This document shows, piece by piece, positions 42,179 to 53,445 of a stretch of 64,000 bases of DNA; the stretch's first letter is position 1; each line of letters opens with the position of its first letter. The stretch is from Symbiodinium natans (taxonomy: Eukaryota > Sar > Dinophyceae > Suessiales > Symbiodiniaceae). The position numbers and the translations under genes are program-made. The stretch is from assembly GCA_905221605.1 (NCBI GenBank), contig CAJNDS010002737.1, positions 155,032-219,031 on the forward strand, written 5' to 3'. The notes beneath the pieces were generated by a model. That model was not told the DNA's origin and did no database searches. It saw only the letters and a list, made by a program, of their open reading frames with translations.

Positions 42179-42475
42179 GGCCTGGCCAGGTCAACTTTTG
42201 AAACAACGCAGACACCCCCTTGCTTCGACAGGCCTCGCCATTCTCGTCTACACCTTGGAGTCATGCGAACTCTATGAGGAACACCATGCGGCTGATTGAA
42301 GGTCTCTGTTGCAAGTGGAAAGCTCCCTGCGCTGCATTTCTCGCGAAACCTGGGCGGGCGTGCGATTCAAGAACCTTCAGGATGTTCAGGGCTTTAGGGC
42401 TTCAGAATGGTGGGGCTTACAATAGGGTGCCTCAAATCTGCTCGTCGATACGAATTTTTCTCTAAGAGTCTACTG

Positions 42476-42640
42476 CCCTGTGCAAGAATCACAGTGCAGG
42501 TTTGGTCTGCCTCCGCCACCAGACCTAGCGAACTCGACACGAGAAGAATAGAATGGCAGTGAACACACGGGACATTCCCTGAAGATAGCGGCATAGGGCC
42601 CCGATGACTTGCCGACGCTTACACCCAGATGCTTGCTGCA
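42476..42640 (-). CDS. Zinc-binding exon, C-x2-C-x23-C-x2-C
   Basis: The minus frame reads GPYAAIFRECPVCSLPFYSS, then GGGRPNLHCDSCTGQ before a stop that is probably intronic (GGGCAG/TAG). Two CxxC pairs 23 residues apart fit a zinc ribbon or treble-clef-like site. It lies just upstream of the coiled-coil exons on the same strand and may be an earlier part of that gene. The family is not identified. Confidence 0.4.
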
Positions 42641-42895
42641 CCTGCACTGGTGTATGTAGGGCCCTCCTGGAATACCCTGCCTAGCCGATCGGGACACGGA
42701 TGGGCCAGCTATCCTGCTTTTCACCTTTACGAATGCACACGGACCTGCCACAGACCCTGCCAAGCCTAGGGATCCCCTATGGACCTGTGGACTTCTGCCA
42801 TGGAGCAGTTGGCTGAAGGATCACAAAAAAAGTTTTGAAATGAACAAGGCTAAAAAAAAAAGGATTGTCAAAACTGAAGGATCAAAGAATGGAGT

Positions 42896-42947
42896 AAGAG
42901 CAGCAGCAGCAGCAGCAGCAGCAGCGGCAGCAGCAGCAGTAGCAGTG
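42896..42947. repeat. (CAG/CAGCAG)n trinucleotide microsatellite
   Basis: About 17 GCA/CAG units with CGG and AGT interruptions; codes for Ala or Gln runs that are not convincingly genic. Confidence 0.9.
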
Positions 42948-43019
42948 AGGCCAAAACAATGACGGGTTTCGAAAGGGCTCAGATAGTAGTACTGCAGTGA
43001 TGGTAGCAGGAATAGCAGC

Positions 43020-43142
43020 AGCAATTGAAAGCAGTGGTAATAGGAATAGGAAGAAGTACTAGCAGTACTAGTACTAGTACGAATCGTACTAGTAGGAGTC
43101 GTAGGATTGTCGTCGTCGTCGTCGCAGTCGCAGTCGCAGTCG
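43020..43142. repeat. Degenerate trinucleotide repeats (AGT/TAG then GTC/CAG)
   Basis: Imperfect AGTACTAGT units at 43,055-43,095, then four to five GTC units and three CAGTCG units at about 43,108-43,141. Confidence 0.75.
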
Positions 43143-43530
43143 TTATGTTTACTTTTTCTAATTTTGTCTTTGGTCCATCTGCCCTGTGATCCCCTCCGGA
43201 TGGATTCTTTTCGGCATCCATGCACACTCATGCGCATGGATTTCTGCCGTTTGCCGGTCCTTAACCCGCTCTTTGGACCCTGTGGGTTCCCTGTCTCCGC
43301 CTCTCTCGCCCTCTGCAACTTCCTTCTACACCGGCTACGATAACGTTTCTGAAGTCTGCCCTCAGGCGCGGGCAAGTCGTGGCAAACCGAGTTGGCCGCC
43401 GTTCTTCTCCACAATCCTAGTGGCATCTTGCGTCTCTCTGCGGCTGTCAGGGCCCCATTCGTATGCTCCAAAGAAGACCAAGTAGGATCTGAGCGAGCGC
43501 AAGTTGAGGATCACTTTCGTCGCAGAGTCC

Positions 43531-43797
43531 TCAAGCTTGCAGAATGCTGGCGGTACTGGTATCAGCTTTCGACAATGACCACAAGATGTCACGAGTATGC
43601 CATGATAGCATGCCACCGCTCTCCTTTGGCCCTGAAACCTGCATGGCTTCTTGCAGGACTGCCTCTGTCGAACGCTGGGGACCTGACAGAGGAAAGAACA
43701 TCGGACTGAGATACGCATGGCAGAGACATGCCAATCTGACCAAGTCGAGTGTCCCCACCTGTTGAGTCCACCCCAAAAGTTTCCTCTGCCTTTGCAT
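43531..43797 (-). CDS. Unassigned minus-strand exon candidate
   Basis: Open segment with LDLVRLACLCHAYLSPMFFP and SWHTRDILWSLSKADTS. A helical-repeat protein (for example octotricopeptide or RAP-type) is conceivable, but the motif is too weak to assign. An overlapping minus frame (43,362-43,844) is also open. Confidence 0.25.
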   Translation of the reverse strand: MQRQRKLLGWTQQVGTLDLVRLACLCHAYLSPMFFPLSGPQRSTEAVLQEAMQVSGPKESGGMLSWHTRDILWSLSKADTSTASILQA

Positions 43798-44067
43798 AGA
43801 TGCTCACGGGCTGGCGTGATACTGGCACTTGCTGGCAAAATCACACGGCCCTAAAACCCGAACCAACGCACTAACCACGGGACTCTGAGATGCAGCATGA
43901 GAAAGCGCCATAGCACGAGACTGAGTCTGCGGAAGTTTTGGAAGTGAGGCAGCCCAGTGCCATGGCTAGAGCTAGCGAATGCAATGGATCGTTCATTGCA
44001 TCGTTCATGGATGGTTGCACTCTACGGCGTCGCTTGCTGGGAGTTGCAATCTGAATCGCAATCTGAA

Positions 44068-44562
44068 TCACCTGCGTCGTTGCTCCGGGACTCGAGTTGT
44101 AGCCTCAAGAACCACGACTGAGACATGGAAAACTTGAACATGAACCCTCACTCCCTTCTCATGGGCTTCGAGAGATTCCAGAAGCCCCGGGCTGGTTGAC
44201 GCTTCACTGTCACCTTGGCCATGGGGGTCCATCTCCTGCAAGTCATGGGGCAATACAGGGACCCGGCACCAATGGGGTCTAGGGCTCTTCCACAACTCGG
44301 ACTCGCTCTTGCGCACACGCTCTTGCACGCCCTCTTGCTGTGCTCCCGCTTTCAGCAACACCTGGCCAGTAAATTGAACCCTTCGTAAGTCCTTCTTCGG
44401 AGTCACGTCCATGTCAGGATTGGCCCTGGCCTGGGCATGAGGAACCCAAGCGTTCAAATCAGCGTGCAAGCATGGCGCGGTTCTCCGTGGTACGTGTGAT
44501 GGTGTGTTTCGCCCGGTCAGCGCACCAAGCAGCCAGCAGCCAGGCGACCCGCAGTTGGGCAC
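44068..44562 (-). CDS. Unassigned long minus-strand exon
   Basis: About 130 protein-like codons without low complexity, including NPDMDVTPKKDLRRVQFTGQ, then EGVQERVRKSESELWKSPRP and SPGLLESLEAHEKGVRVHVQ. This is among the longest clean exons outside the WD40 gene. No family recognised; borders not resolved. Confidence 0.35.
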   Translation of the reverse strand: MPNCGSPGCWLLGALTGRNTPSHVPRRTAPCLHADLNAWVPHAQARANPDMDVTPKKDLRRVQFTGQVLLKAGAQQEGVQERVRKSESELWKSPRPHWCRVPVLPHDLQEMDPHGQGDSEASTSPGLLESLEAHEKGVRVHVQVFHVSVVVLEATTRVPEQRRR

Positions 44563-44569
44563 CCCCGGC

Positions 44570-46550
44570 TACAGTAATTCAGCTGCGGCAGAAAGTCAGG
44601 ACACATCAGTGCAAAAAATCTCAAACTGAAGGTAATTGAGGCTTCATGCCTGCAATTTGTGACTTTAAAGCGATGACTGAAAAGCAGCTGGCCCTCTTTT
44701 CTGCGCACTTTCACCATCGCACGTTCTTGGCCTGCTCCAACGTCGGCACCTTGTGATACGAGAAGAGCTCACAGCTATGCTGCCAGCATGAGATAGCATG
44801 AGCGAGATATCACACCAAATTCAGCGCTTGAGATGGCCTGGCTCCACCCCTGCAGGTGCTTGCCCCTGCAGGTGCTTGACGTTCAAGACCTACAGTCATG
44901 GGAGTCCCAGAGCACTGAGAAGACTGCAGCACAGGCCAGTAGTGGCCACGACGCATCATCAACAGACTTAAGGACTCAAGATGCCCGAAGTACTTGCCTT
45001 TGATCTGTCAGCGCAGAAACCACATGTACGCCAGCCTGGCCGCCAAGAAGTGAGCGCAAGCACGCCAAGGGCCAAAGGACCCCTGGAGAGCAAGCCCCTC
45101 TCATCTCCCAACAATCCAAAGGCGACCCAACTATTTCAAAAAGGGAACATCTGCAGTTCTTCCTTTATTGGAGTGTTTCCATCCTTGGGAATTGAATGAA
45201 GTCTGAAGCCTCATCGATCGTCAAGTCTGCAAATGTTTGCTCCACCTGGCACTTGCAATTCGGCGTTGCAGTTCTTACTTGAGCCGGTGTACACCATAGC
45301 CAATGCACTAGTGCTCATGCCCAAGTTTTTATGCCTTTTGGGGCTCAAAGGGAGTTGCCCATGATTAATTACTCTTCAACTCAGTTCACAGTCAGGGACA
45401 TGTGCAGACCAAGGCAGAACTCAGCATCATAGAAGGACACTGGTTCCCTTGCCCTGCGCCTTTCGGTCTCAACTGCCCTACAGTAGGTCCTCCGCACAAC
45501 TTCTGAAGCCCGGAGAACCTAAACTCCCAAAACCGAAGCACCAACGGTGCCAACAGCAGCAACCACCACGACAACGGCAGCCACGACCAAAACAATCACA
45601 GCCTCCTGTCTCGCATCAGTACCTCGACCTCGGTCTAGCCGCGGTCTAGCAGGCATGTCAGAACAAGTGGAAACCCACGTCTCTGCCGAGGAGTCTTTGC
45701 TGCAAGCCCTGCCGCTGACATCCCGCTGTCGTGGGCCACGCCGCTTCATCACGTGTCTGCTGAGTAGCGTGCACAGATTCTGACGGCAGCTTTTGCCTTA
45801 GTCTGAGTATTGCAAGGTGCCTAAACTTCCGATGCCCGCGGAACAAGTAAAAACGAGTAACGCCTTGCACACACAAAGAAAGAGAGGGAGGGAGGGAGAG
45901 GGAGAGAGAGAGAGAGAGCAAGGTATCTTGTCAGAGCCAAGCGGCGCAGGAACAGCCGCATTGTGCCCTCAGTCAAGCGGCTTAGCTCCTGCAGATGAGC
46001 CGTTCCCAAACATTTGCTCTGCGTGCAAGGTAAGGTGAAGGATCAAGTTTAAAATCAAGCCCCGCTCAACAATTCCAACCCTGAATACAAGTCCTGCCAG
46101 TCTGACGCATATGCGAGGCTACGAGGCATAAGAGATGTTTGTCTCCATGACTGCACCATGAGGCCCAACATGGTCCAACGGAACTGGGGAAGCAGCTCAC
46201 GATGCTCTGGCGACTCGCACCTATTGCGAAAGCCTTTTCCACAATCATCTGTCATAAAGCGCAGTGAGCAAGGTAAACCAGAAGTCAAAGCCCAATGATT
46301 GCGTCTGAACATCGCAAACAGCAAGTGCTTTGACCCCTGCAAGCCTTGAACTGAAAACCTGTCTGCAAATGATCTTGAACTGCCACAGTCAGAAGTGGTT
46401 CACAAAAACCTCTCCCTCCAAAATTCCTTGAACTTCACAGAGGTGGGTGGCACCAGACCCTCCCCACAACAAGACTCGCTCCATTCGAAGAGAAGCTGCG
46501 TGGGACCTGAGCCGACAAGGAATGTGGATATCGTCATATGCACAAGCCCG
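44570..46550. other. No gene assigned
   Basis: Apart from the GA microsatellite listed next, only short frames occur. The gap plausibly contains introns or spacer of the minus-strand gene run. Confidence 0.35.
45878..45920. repeat. (GA)n / GGGA purine microsatellite
   Basis: GAAAGAGAGGGAGGGAGGGA leading into an uninterrupted GA run. Confidence 0.9.
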
Positions 46551-46554
46551 ACCC

Positions 46555-47342
46555 TCAAATTGCTCTGCCCTTCGGCGAAGAGCCGAGTCGCCACTGCTGT
46601 CCCAAAGCGAGCTGCGAAGAGCCCATCGAGCCTGCTGTGTGGGATAGCAGGACGACGCAGCAGCCTGCCACTTGTGCAGCTTCAGCAAAACAAAAGAAGG
46701 AGCGCTTCGATGCATGTAAAACTACATGTAACTGTATAATTCTTAATGTGACAGATTGTGACAAGCAGACAAGCAGGCACGGCCTGACATGGCAAGCTGT
46801 CGTAGAATCCGCCAGCTCCATGTCAAGCGCCACCTTGAGCAGTGTTTCGGGCGAATCCACAAGCGATCTACAAACAAGAGATTCAGTGACCATATTCCAA
46901 AGCCCAGACCGCACCTGTGAGACCAACTGCTAGCAGATGTGAACGGCGAGAGCAGCACACTCAGTCCATCAAGCACAACCTCGACATACAAATGCAGTTC
47001 AACCACAGCGAAGAGTAGCTCGACATGATTCGACATGTCTGCGCAGCGCAGTACCTGATACATCTAGACTACATTGTGCGGATCAAGGAAAGTGATCTGC
47101 GTCGTACAAGACGCACGTAATCTCGCGGACTCTAACGAGCTTCGCGAGCTGGAGCTGAGCGAGCTCACCAATGCCGGCAAGGATTCCCCAGGCTGTGCCA
47201 GCGCAGAGACCATGAGCCTGGCAAAGGCCTCGAAAGAAGATCTGAGAAGGTCTGAAAGCAACTTAGCGAGTAGATCTGTTTCGTGGCTTACTGAAAGGCT
47301 TTGGCTTGATGGCCCTGAGAGAAGATTTTGCTCCCCTCGCAC
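46555..47342 (-). CDS. Unassigned minus-strand exons downstream of the RAD51-like exons
   Basis: Candidates in order: about 47,090-47,180, where one frame reads GIGELAQLQLAKLVRVREIT and CVLYDADHF while an overlapping frame (47,064-47,342) reads AKLLSDLLRSSFEAFARLMV; about 46,940-47,060 reading MSNHVELLFAVVELHLYVEV; and about 46,790-46,926 reading VTESLVCRSLVDSPETLLKV. They follow the RAD51-like exons on the same strand and may form its C-terminal half, although I could not match them to Walker B or later RecA motifs. Confidence 0.3.
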
Positions 47343-47616
47343 AAATCCTTGGAAAAGAACTAGCCTTTCGAAGTCTAAGATTCACAAGCGAGGCTCCGTG
47401 AAGTCGGTCATGCTAGAGATGCGAATCTTTCCCAACAGCATCTCCATGTCCTGAAAGAACACATCAGAGGAATATCTCCAAACAGCCAACACAGACGACA
47501 GGTGCCACATGGTGCAAGATGGTGGCGCAAGGCAAGCTGAAAACCAAGCTGAAAACAACCAAACAGCCTAAAACATGCTCCTAAAAGCGCTCTCCAATGC
47601 CCGGCCCTGCCTCCAC

Positions 47617-48022
47617 CTGCGAAGACTGCACAATGGTCTGCAAGCGTTTGGCCAAAGTCGCGGGAGGGTCCTCTCAATGCCCAGCTTCGTTCTGCTTGGG
47701 CATGTTCTGGTAAAGCTTCACTGCAGCGCCTTGTTCGTGATGTAGTGGACCGCAGCCCCAGTGGAAGCCGCAGTCGACGCTGCAAGGAAGAGACCCAGCT
47801 GCGTTTTTCCTCTGGACCAGCTGCTTTCAGGACTGAAAACCGAAGACATCCGAAGACCTTTCAACCCGATGGCTTTGGACCAGACCACATTCAAGCACAT
47901 GCCACGAAAGCACGTGCAACGATGTGAACTCCGAAGAATGACCCGCCCCGTACATGTGAGTCCGCTCATTCCTGTTCCAGGGGCGCCGTAGATCTCCACA
48001 ACTTCTCCACGCCAGAGGCCGC
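47617..48022 (-). CDS. RAD51/RecA-family ATPase (RAD51-paralog-like), three exons visible
   Basis: Exon A (about 48,022-47,972) reads GGLWRGEVVEIYGAPGTG and exon B (47,809 onward) continues KTQLGLFLAASTAASTGAAV and HYI. Joined, they give GxxxxGxGKTQL, the Walker A loop in the exact setting GGLxxGEVxEIxGxPGTGKTQLxLxLAA of RAD51-type recombinases. The 162-bp intron between them (47,971-47,810) splits the Walker A Gly-Lys boundary and has a GA donor (ACAG/GAATGA) with an AG acceptor (CAGAG/GAAAAA). Exon C (ending at 47,617 with a GT donor) reads PPATLAKRLQTIVQSSQ, which fits the segment after the ATP-binding strand. RAD51 paralogs act in homologous recombination repair in the nucleus. Which paralog (RAD51D, RAD51B or XRCC3-like) cannot be told. 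Walker B was not located. Confidence 0.65.
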
Positions 48023-49199
48023 CTGACCATGAGAGCACAAAATCGACCACGGTACAGACGTTTGCGAAGGCCCTAAGACCCTGCATCTCATGCTTCCAGC
48101 TCGCCTCCAAACAGGCAGCGATCCACCACGAAGCCAAGGCCGGAAGGCCATGGCAGGGCGAGTACCTCAACTTGCCCAACATCGCCCCACATACTTCTGA
48201 CTTCAGTGCTGTGTTGTTGTATGTTGAATATTTGCCACATTTTGCATCATTTTGCCACGTGCAAGGGATTCGCGTCAAGGGGGGCCTTCTCCAGTGGCAG
48301 GGCAGCTGCCTCACTGTCGGCGCCTTCCTTTGACAGCCACCGTTGAATGCCCGCTTGAACACATGCGACCTGTTTATGGCATTCTATGATCGGTCCTCTA
48401 TGAGCCCGAGCAGAACATCTGCCGTGACAAGGCGCAGTTGTTCGTCATCCTCCGATGTGGAACACAGTCTTCACCATCCTACGAATCCTACAACTACCAC
48501 CACCCAGCTTTCTATAACCATGATGCTGACTCTTGCTGGCTCTCAAGACGAAGCCAGACGAAGCTGCACCGCAAGGCAGGTGTGTAACCACGCGGGGCTC
48601 CCGGAGCTTGGGCGGGTCTCCCCCGAGTAAGGGCCTAGTAGAAAGCAAACAAACCAGCAAGCTTCAATGCTTAGCGTGATCCACTCAAACATCTTTATCG
48701 TGGTTCTTCTGTTCCTTATTGTTGTTCTCAAATTCTTGTTGTGGTTTCCCACCTGTCTCTGCACGCAGTGCACACAATCTGTCCATTGCTGTTCATGGCT
48801 GTCCTTTGCTGCCTCCAACAGCATCTTGTCGCAGCATTCCCAGCTTCCCAATTTGCCATTTCTGGCCATTGTCAGAATACCGGTATCGAACAGAACGCAT
48901 GCTGTGCCCAGTGTCATCTCTACTGTCCACTATCGAACTCCAAAATTCTCAGTTGCAGATGTGTTACTACTACGAACAGCTTGCAAGCCAAAGACTTTTT
49001 GGCACAGGCACCGACAGTCAACACCAGGGATCACAGAAACTGATGAGCCGAAACCAAGAGCATGCATTGTGGAACCGTTGCAAGGCGCGCAGCTTCGGGT
49101 CCAACGATTGTGGCTCACCTGCACTGCTGAAGCAACTTGAGACAGGCAATGCCGAAGGCTCGGGGAAGACTAATAGCTGGAACTAAATAGGAGTCGGTG

Positions 49200-49365
49200 A
49201 CACCATTCGCTGACAAAGCACGGCCCATGGTCTGGAGACTGCCCACGAGGGACCCAGATCGGGCAGGAGACGTGCGCCCAGAAGCCACGACGACATGTTT
49301 TGTCGCAGGATGTGCAGTGGGAGGCCGGGAAGAACTTCAGCCATTCCAAGTTCACCCACAGCTAC
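49200..49365 (-). CDS. Unassigned minus-strand exon candidate
   Basis: Clean open segment reading GELGMAEVLPGLPLHILRQN then SWLLGARLLPDLGPSWAVSR. It may be an N-terminal-side exon of the RAD51-like gene or of its neighbour. No family recognised. Confidence 0.3.
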
Positions 49366-49611
49366 AGTAGCGCTAAGCACAGCTGCTTTTGCATTCCAAA
49401 GCCTGCGGCACGCTCATCGTGCGTTTCAAGTCAAGTCCTTTAGACACAGACTAGGCCCATTAAGAAATTCGATGGGCAGTAGTTCGGAAGCATATTCCAG
49501 CAGCGTAGCACGCGCGACGGCCGTGAGTGGGCGTAATACCAATTCGGTTCTTGGTCCGGATGGTCTCAAGGCCTAAACTCTCAACAGCTGCAGAACCCTG
49601 AAGGCCTTGAA

Positions 49612-49642
49612 GGCCCTAAAGACCTAAACCCTAACTCCCTAA
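49612..49642. repeat. Degenerate telomere-like CCTAAA block
   Basis: CCCTAAAGACCTAAACCCTA followed by ACTCCCTAAA. Similar CCCTAAA-like blocks occur at 32.95, 60.59 and 61.32 kb. Confidence 0.6.
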
Positions 49643-50189
49643 AGCCCGTTCTTGATTCCCGGCCCGCGTTGCTCTGCCGCCGAAGGCCATCGGCCCAGAA
49701 GCAATCCAAACAGCGGTGGACTCTATGCACAAGCAGGTGCCTCTGTCGGAATGGTCATGATCTCGTCTATGCTATCTCATGCCTTTATTGAACAAAGACA
49801 AGATTCCTCTTCCCGGGGCACTGCAGATCTTCAGCCTTTGGCTTCAAGGACGCACTGCAACCTCCATGCTGAACCAGTCTCAGGGGAATTACGCTCAAGT
49901 CCCCATATGCCACTGCTCTCATCACGTGACACGCAGGCACGTCGCACTAGTTCTGCAGCTGCCTCAGCACCGGCAAGCATGCTTCAAGTCTGTAGCCCGT
50001 GGAACGCAATGGAGATCCTCATTTTTCCACAGACGCGCTTTGGGACAGGGAAGTGACACAGGTTCTGCCACCTGGCCACCACGACCTGAGCCTGATCAGG
50101 TGGACCAATCTTGCCTAAAAACACGGCTGCGAGCTAGTCAGCCTGGTCGGAAATATGCTATCATTCTGAAGGTGCACAAGGGTTTGTAG

Positions 50190-50700
50190 CAGGCCACTGG
50201 TTAGCTCACAGCGGACATAGCTTGAATCGAAGAAGACAGCAAACAATCTGCACACCAGGTCACATGCATTGCATGGCCATGCATCAACGCGTCGCTAACG
50301 GCAATATCTGCCGATGTGCGACAGGGCATTATCTAAGTAAATCCACGCGTCAAAAGCGCACAAAGTCGTAATCCTCTTCCTCCAGTACAGAAACTAGCAA
50401 GTGCTTCCTGACGTGCCATGAGTGTCGTGCCGATCAGGCCAAAGGAGCATCATAAGACTTAGGCATTCTCACCCCTGCAGAACTTAGAATTTGAGGTCAA
50501 AATCACCCGGGACCTGCCCCAAGACCCCCAGGGACCCTTCAGACTGCGTAACCTGGAACCTTGAAGGCCCCTTCTTGACTGCCTGGACTCCCAAGAAGGT
50601 CCTGATCGTAGCAGCGTAGCAGAGCAGTGGACTTTCTAAGGTGGTGTTTACTGAGAGCCTTCTCGCTTAAGAAGGCCGAGGCGGGCCACGTAGCGACAAA
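50190..50700. other. No gene recognised
   Basis: Short frames only; probable spacer after the 3' end of the membrane-protein exons. Confidence 0.4.
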
Positions 50701-50701
50701 A

Positions 50702-52016
50702 TTAGCTGAGCCCAGCATCAGTGGTGCCAGCGTCGTCTTTGGTCATTGCCACACGGACTGATGCATCAATCGAGTCTGGAAGCCTCGGACCATTGTGCAG
50801 AGAGGGCTGTTGGCTGTTGGATGCTGAAAAAGTTTGCTTCAGAAGCTCAGCCTGCCACCCCCTGAGACGCCCGAGGATCATGGTCGCCACTAGCAGCAGC
50901 TGAGACGGTTGGCCTGAACAAATCAAGTTCGCATGTTGCGCTGGGTCGCATCACACCTCTATGGCATCTATGCACTTACCCATGCGCATGGACTTTGAGG
51001 GAGTATGCGGTTGGCTTAGCACCCGACGAAGCGAGGATTACGGAAACATGCCAATCATTCACCTCGCGCCCTTTGCGAGTTAGGGTGCGTCAGATCAGGT
51101 CAGCTAGTATTGCCCTCCCATCCTGAGAGAGCTGTTGGCCGAAAAAAGCTACGATGCTCAGAGGTGATCTGTACATCTCCATGGCCAAAAAAAGCAAGAT
51201 TGAAACCTGCGGTCCGAGACGAACGCCTTGTCAGTGTAACAGCTGGAATGCGGGGGGCAGAGAAATGCCACCATCGCGGATGTGAAGTTTGCATGCAGCG
51301 GCTCAATCATGGGAGACATCAAGACATGGTGGATGTCGTGAGCACGATGTAGAACATGCGCAGTGTTCAACGCGACAGGAAATATGAAATGAAGCGTAAA
51401 GCCACTGAAAAGTATACCATACCACGAGGACCCAAAGCAATGCTTGTGTCACAGCTCCTTCTTGGTTCAACAAGGTGTTCCGCAACGCCAAAGCCCTTGC
51501 ACCGAGACTTGACAACCAGGAGCAAGCAGAGGTAGACATGTACTCTGCATGCACTGCACGCTGAGAAGGCTGGCAACCATGCGGCAAGCACCTTCTGAAT
51601 TACTTCCTGTATGGCTCGGCGGCAAAAAAAGGCTGGGGCTGCAAACCTCAACGCAGCATGCACCGCCAGAGCAAACACCACCATCGTCCAAATCAAGAAA
51701 TTACTCCCCAGTCTCGTCAGGCAGTACACGGGCCATAGCGGCCATAGTGCTGGGGCCAAAATGGTGCTGCATTCAACAGACACGGGATAGTGATTTGAAC
51801 TCCAATACTCAAAGCTTTTAGACTCAAAAGAACTCTTGAGCTTTGGGAGGAGCCTTCCAACACAATCGGATTCGCCCTTCTGATGAATTTACCCCACAAG
51901 CCACTGGGGATTGGGCTCCAAACTCCACTGAAAGAAAAGGTCTGATTCCTGCCATCGGGTATCGGCGCCGATTGCTCTTGAACAAGCACAGGACACAGCA
52001 GCGACACAGCGTTCAC
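50702..52016 (-). CDS. Putative multi-exon membrane protein
   Basis: In minus-strand order: a segment at about 51,717-51,990 reads GRNQTFSFSGVWSPIPSGLW and RRANPIVLEGSSQSSRVLLS. At about 51,560-51,720 a hydrophobic helix is visible (FLIWTMVVFALAVHAALRFA) followed by RRAIQEVIQKVLAAWLPAFS. At about 51,340-51,450 a second helix is visible (TQALLWVLVVWYTFQWLYAS). A last segment at 50,702-50,926 (LLVATMILGRLRGWQAELLK, then DSIDASVRVAMTKDDAGTTD) ends in a stop and could be the C-terminus. The pieces suggest an integral membrane protein; no transporter or channel signature is recognised and splice sites are unresolved. Confidence 0.35.
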
Positions 52017-52522
52017 ATGTCGGAAGTGCTCGTATCCCAGGCTCAGGCCGCAAGTTCCATAGGCCGAAAGCAGCTCGAACAGAACCTTCGCATCAAAGAA
52101 TAATCCTCAACTGAGGCGAACATGTTAGCCCTTGACTGTAGATTTTGCCTCTCTTCTTGCACTCTTAACTTGCAGCCTTGAAGAAACCAAAGTCTGTGTA
52201 GATGCCATCGCTGTCAGGCGACGGGTCCCTCGCTGCCCTGGCTCAAAACGAGAAGAGCGAGGATGGGTGACGCGTACAAAAAGATGAGCCCCATGAACAA
52301 CACAAAATCGAACTCGAAGCCCCGAACTCAGCCCTTGCCCTTGCGCATCAGGAAATGGAAGGCTTGACACGGGCTGCGGCTTTTGTCTTGCTCGCGGTGC
52401 TCTGCCCCTCGTCTGGAAACAGGATGCAAGCTGGGACAGCTCGCCTTTTGCCCCGAAAGGAAGTCCAACACAATCGCGAACCCCTTGGTGATTGTGTGCT
52501 TTATGGGTTCCTGACACTGCGA

Positions 52523-53445
52523 TCAGGCCCCCAGCGAGGCTCGCTTCGCCGGATGGATCTGGCCACCTGACTCCTTCGGGTTTTTGGACTTCAAGACTGA
52601 CTTCAAGCCTTTGTGGAAGGCAACCTTTGGTTTAGGGTTGCATTTGGGGTTCGCTTTTGGGTTCTGGGAAAGGATCCATGAAGGCTTCGGTCTTTGGGCT
52701 TCGGGTTGGCAATGGTTCTCCTTGGCCTGCACTTTCTTGGCATCCTTTGTCGGCTTGGCAGCTTCCTTTTGCTTCTTGGCCTGGGCCCCCGGAAAGGGTT
52801 AAGGAGCAAAAGGATTTAAAGAGCTGATACTTCCAAGGTCCTCAAAAAGGAAACTGCCCAAAGCAAAGCGCACTTCCTCAGAGATTTAGCCACTGGCTTC
52901 TCGACCTCCTCGTCTTGGGCACTGGGAAGCGGCACGTAGGACTTCTTGGCCTCTTCGTACGCGGCCTTCTTTGCCTCGTACTCCTCCTGGAAGACCTTCT
53001 TCTTGTCCTCGCCGAGCTCCTTCCATCTGTCGGAAGCCAACTTGGTGACGGCGGTGACCGGCTTGCCTTTGCACTCCTCGGTGAACGCCGCCCGGTTCTT
53101 GGCAAGGAAGCAGCCGAAGGCACCCCCTGCAGGCTTCTTTGGTGCATCCGGATCCTTCTTGGGCTTCGCAGACTTCTCCGCCTTCCTCTTCGTACTCTTC
53201 TTCTCGCCGCCTGCTTCGAGGAAAGCGGCCATATCTGCCTCGAACTTGACCTTGGTGTCATCAAACTTCTTTTGGTAGATAGCCTTGGTGTCCTCACTGA
53301 GGGCCTTGAAGCGGGATCCGGCAAGCTTGCCCACCTCGCTTGCCGGCTTCCCCGGACCCAACTCCTTCTGCAACTCAGCACGATGCTCCGCCAGCCAGGC
53401 GCCGTAGGCTCCGCCGACTGGCTTCTTGGGCTGCTCACCGGCCAT
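52523..53445 (-). CDS. HMG-box chromatin protein, copy A (two exons)
   Basis: Exon 1 (53,445-52,894) starts at the ATG of MAGEQPKKPVGGAYGAWLAE and encodes 184 residues. HMG box 1 is at about 7-76 and HMG box 2 at about 102-171 (PKKPAGGAFGCFLAKNRAAF, DRWKELGEDKKKVFQEEYEA), joined by a Lys-rich linker (KKSTKRKAEKSAKPKKDPDA). HMGB-type proteins bend DNA without sequence specificity. If exon 1 is read through, the frame ends at 52,816. A better model uses a GT donor (CCA/GTGGCT at 52,893) and AG acceptor (GGCCCAG/GCC, exon 2 from 52,780). This joins in phase 0 to a Lys/Pro/Asn-rich tail (AKKQKEAAKPTKDAKKVQAK and onward) ending at a TGA at 52,523; total 269 residues. Upstream ATG-less extension (to 53,514) is not needed. 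The antisense 347-codon frame is a shadow. Confidence 0.85.
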
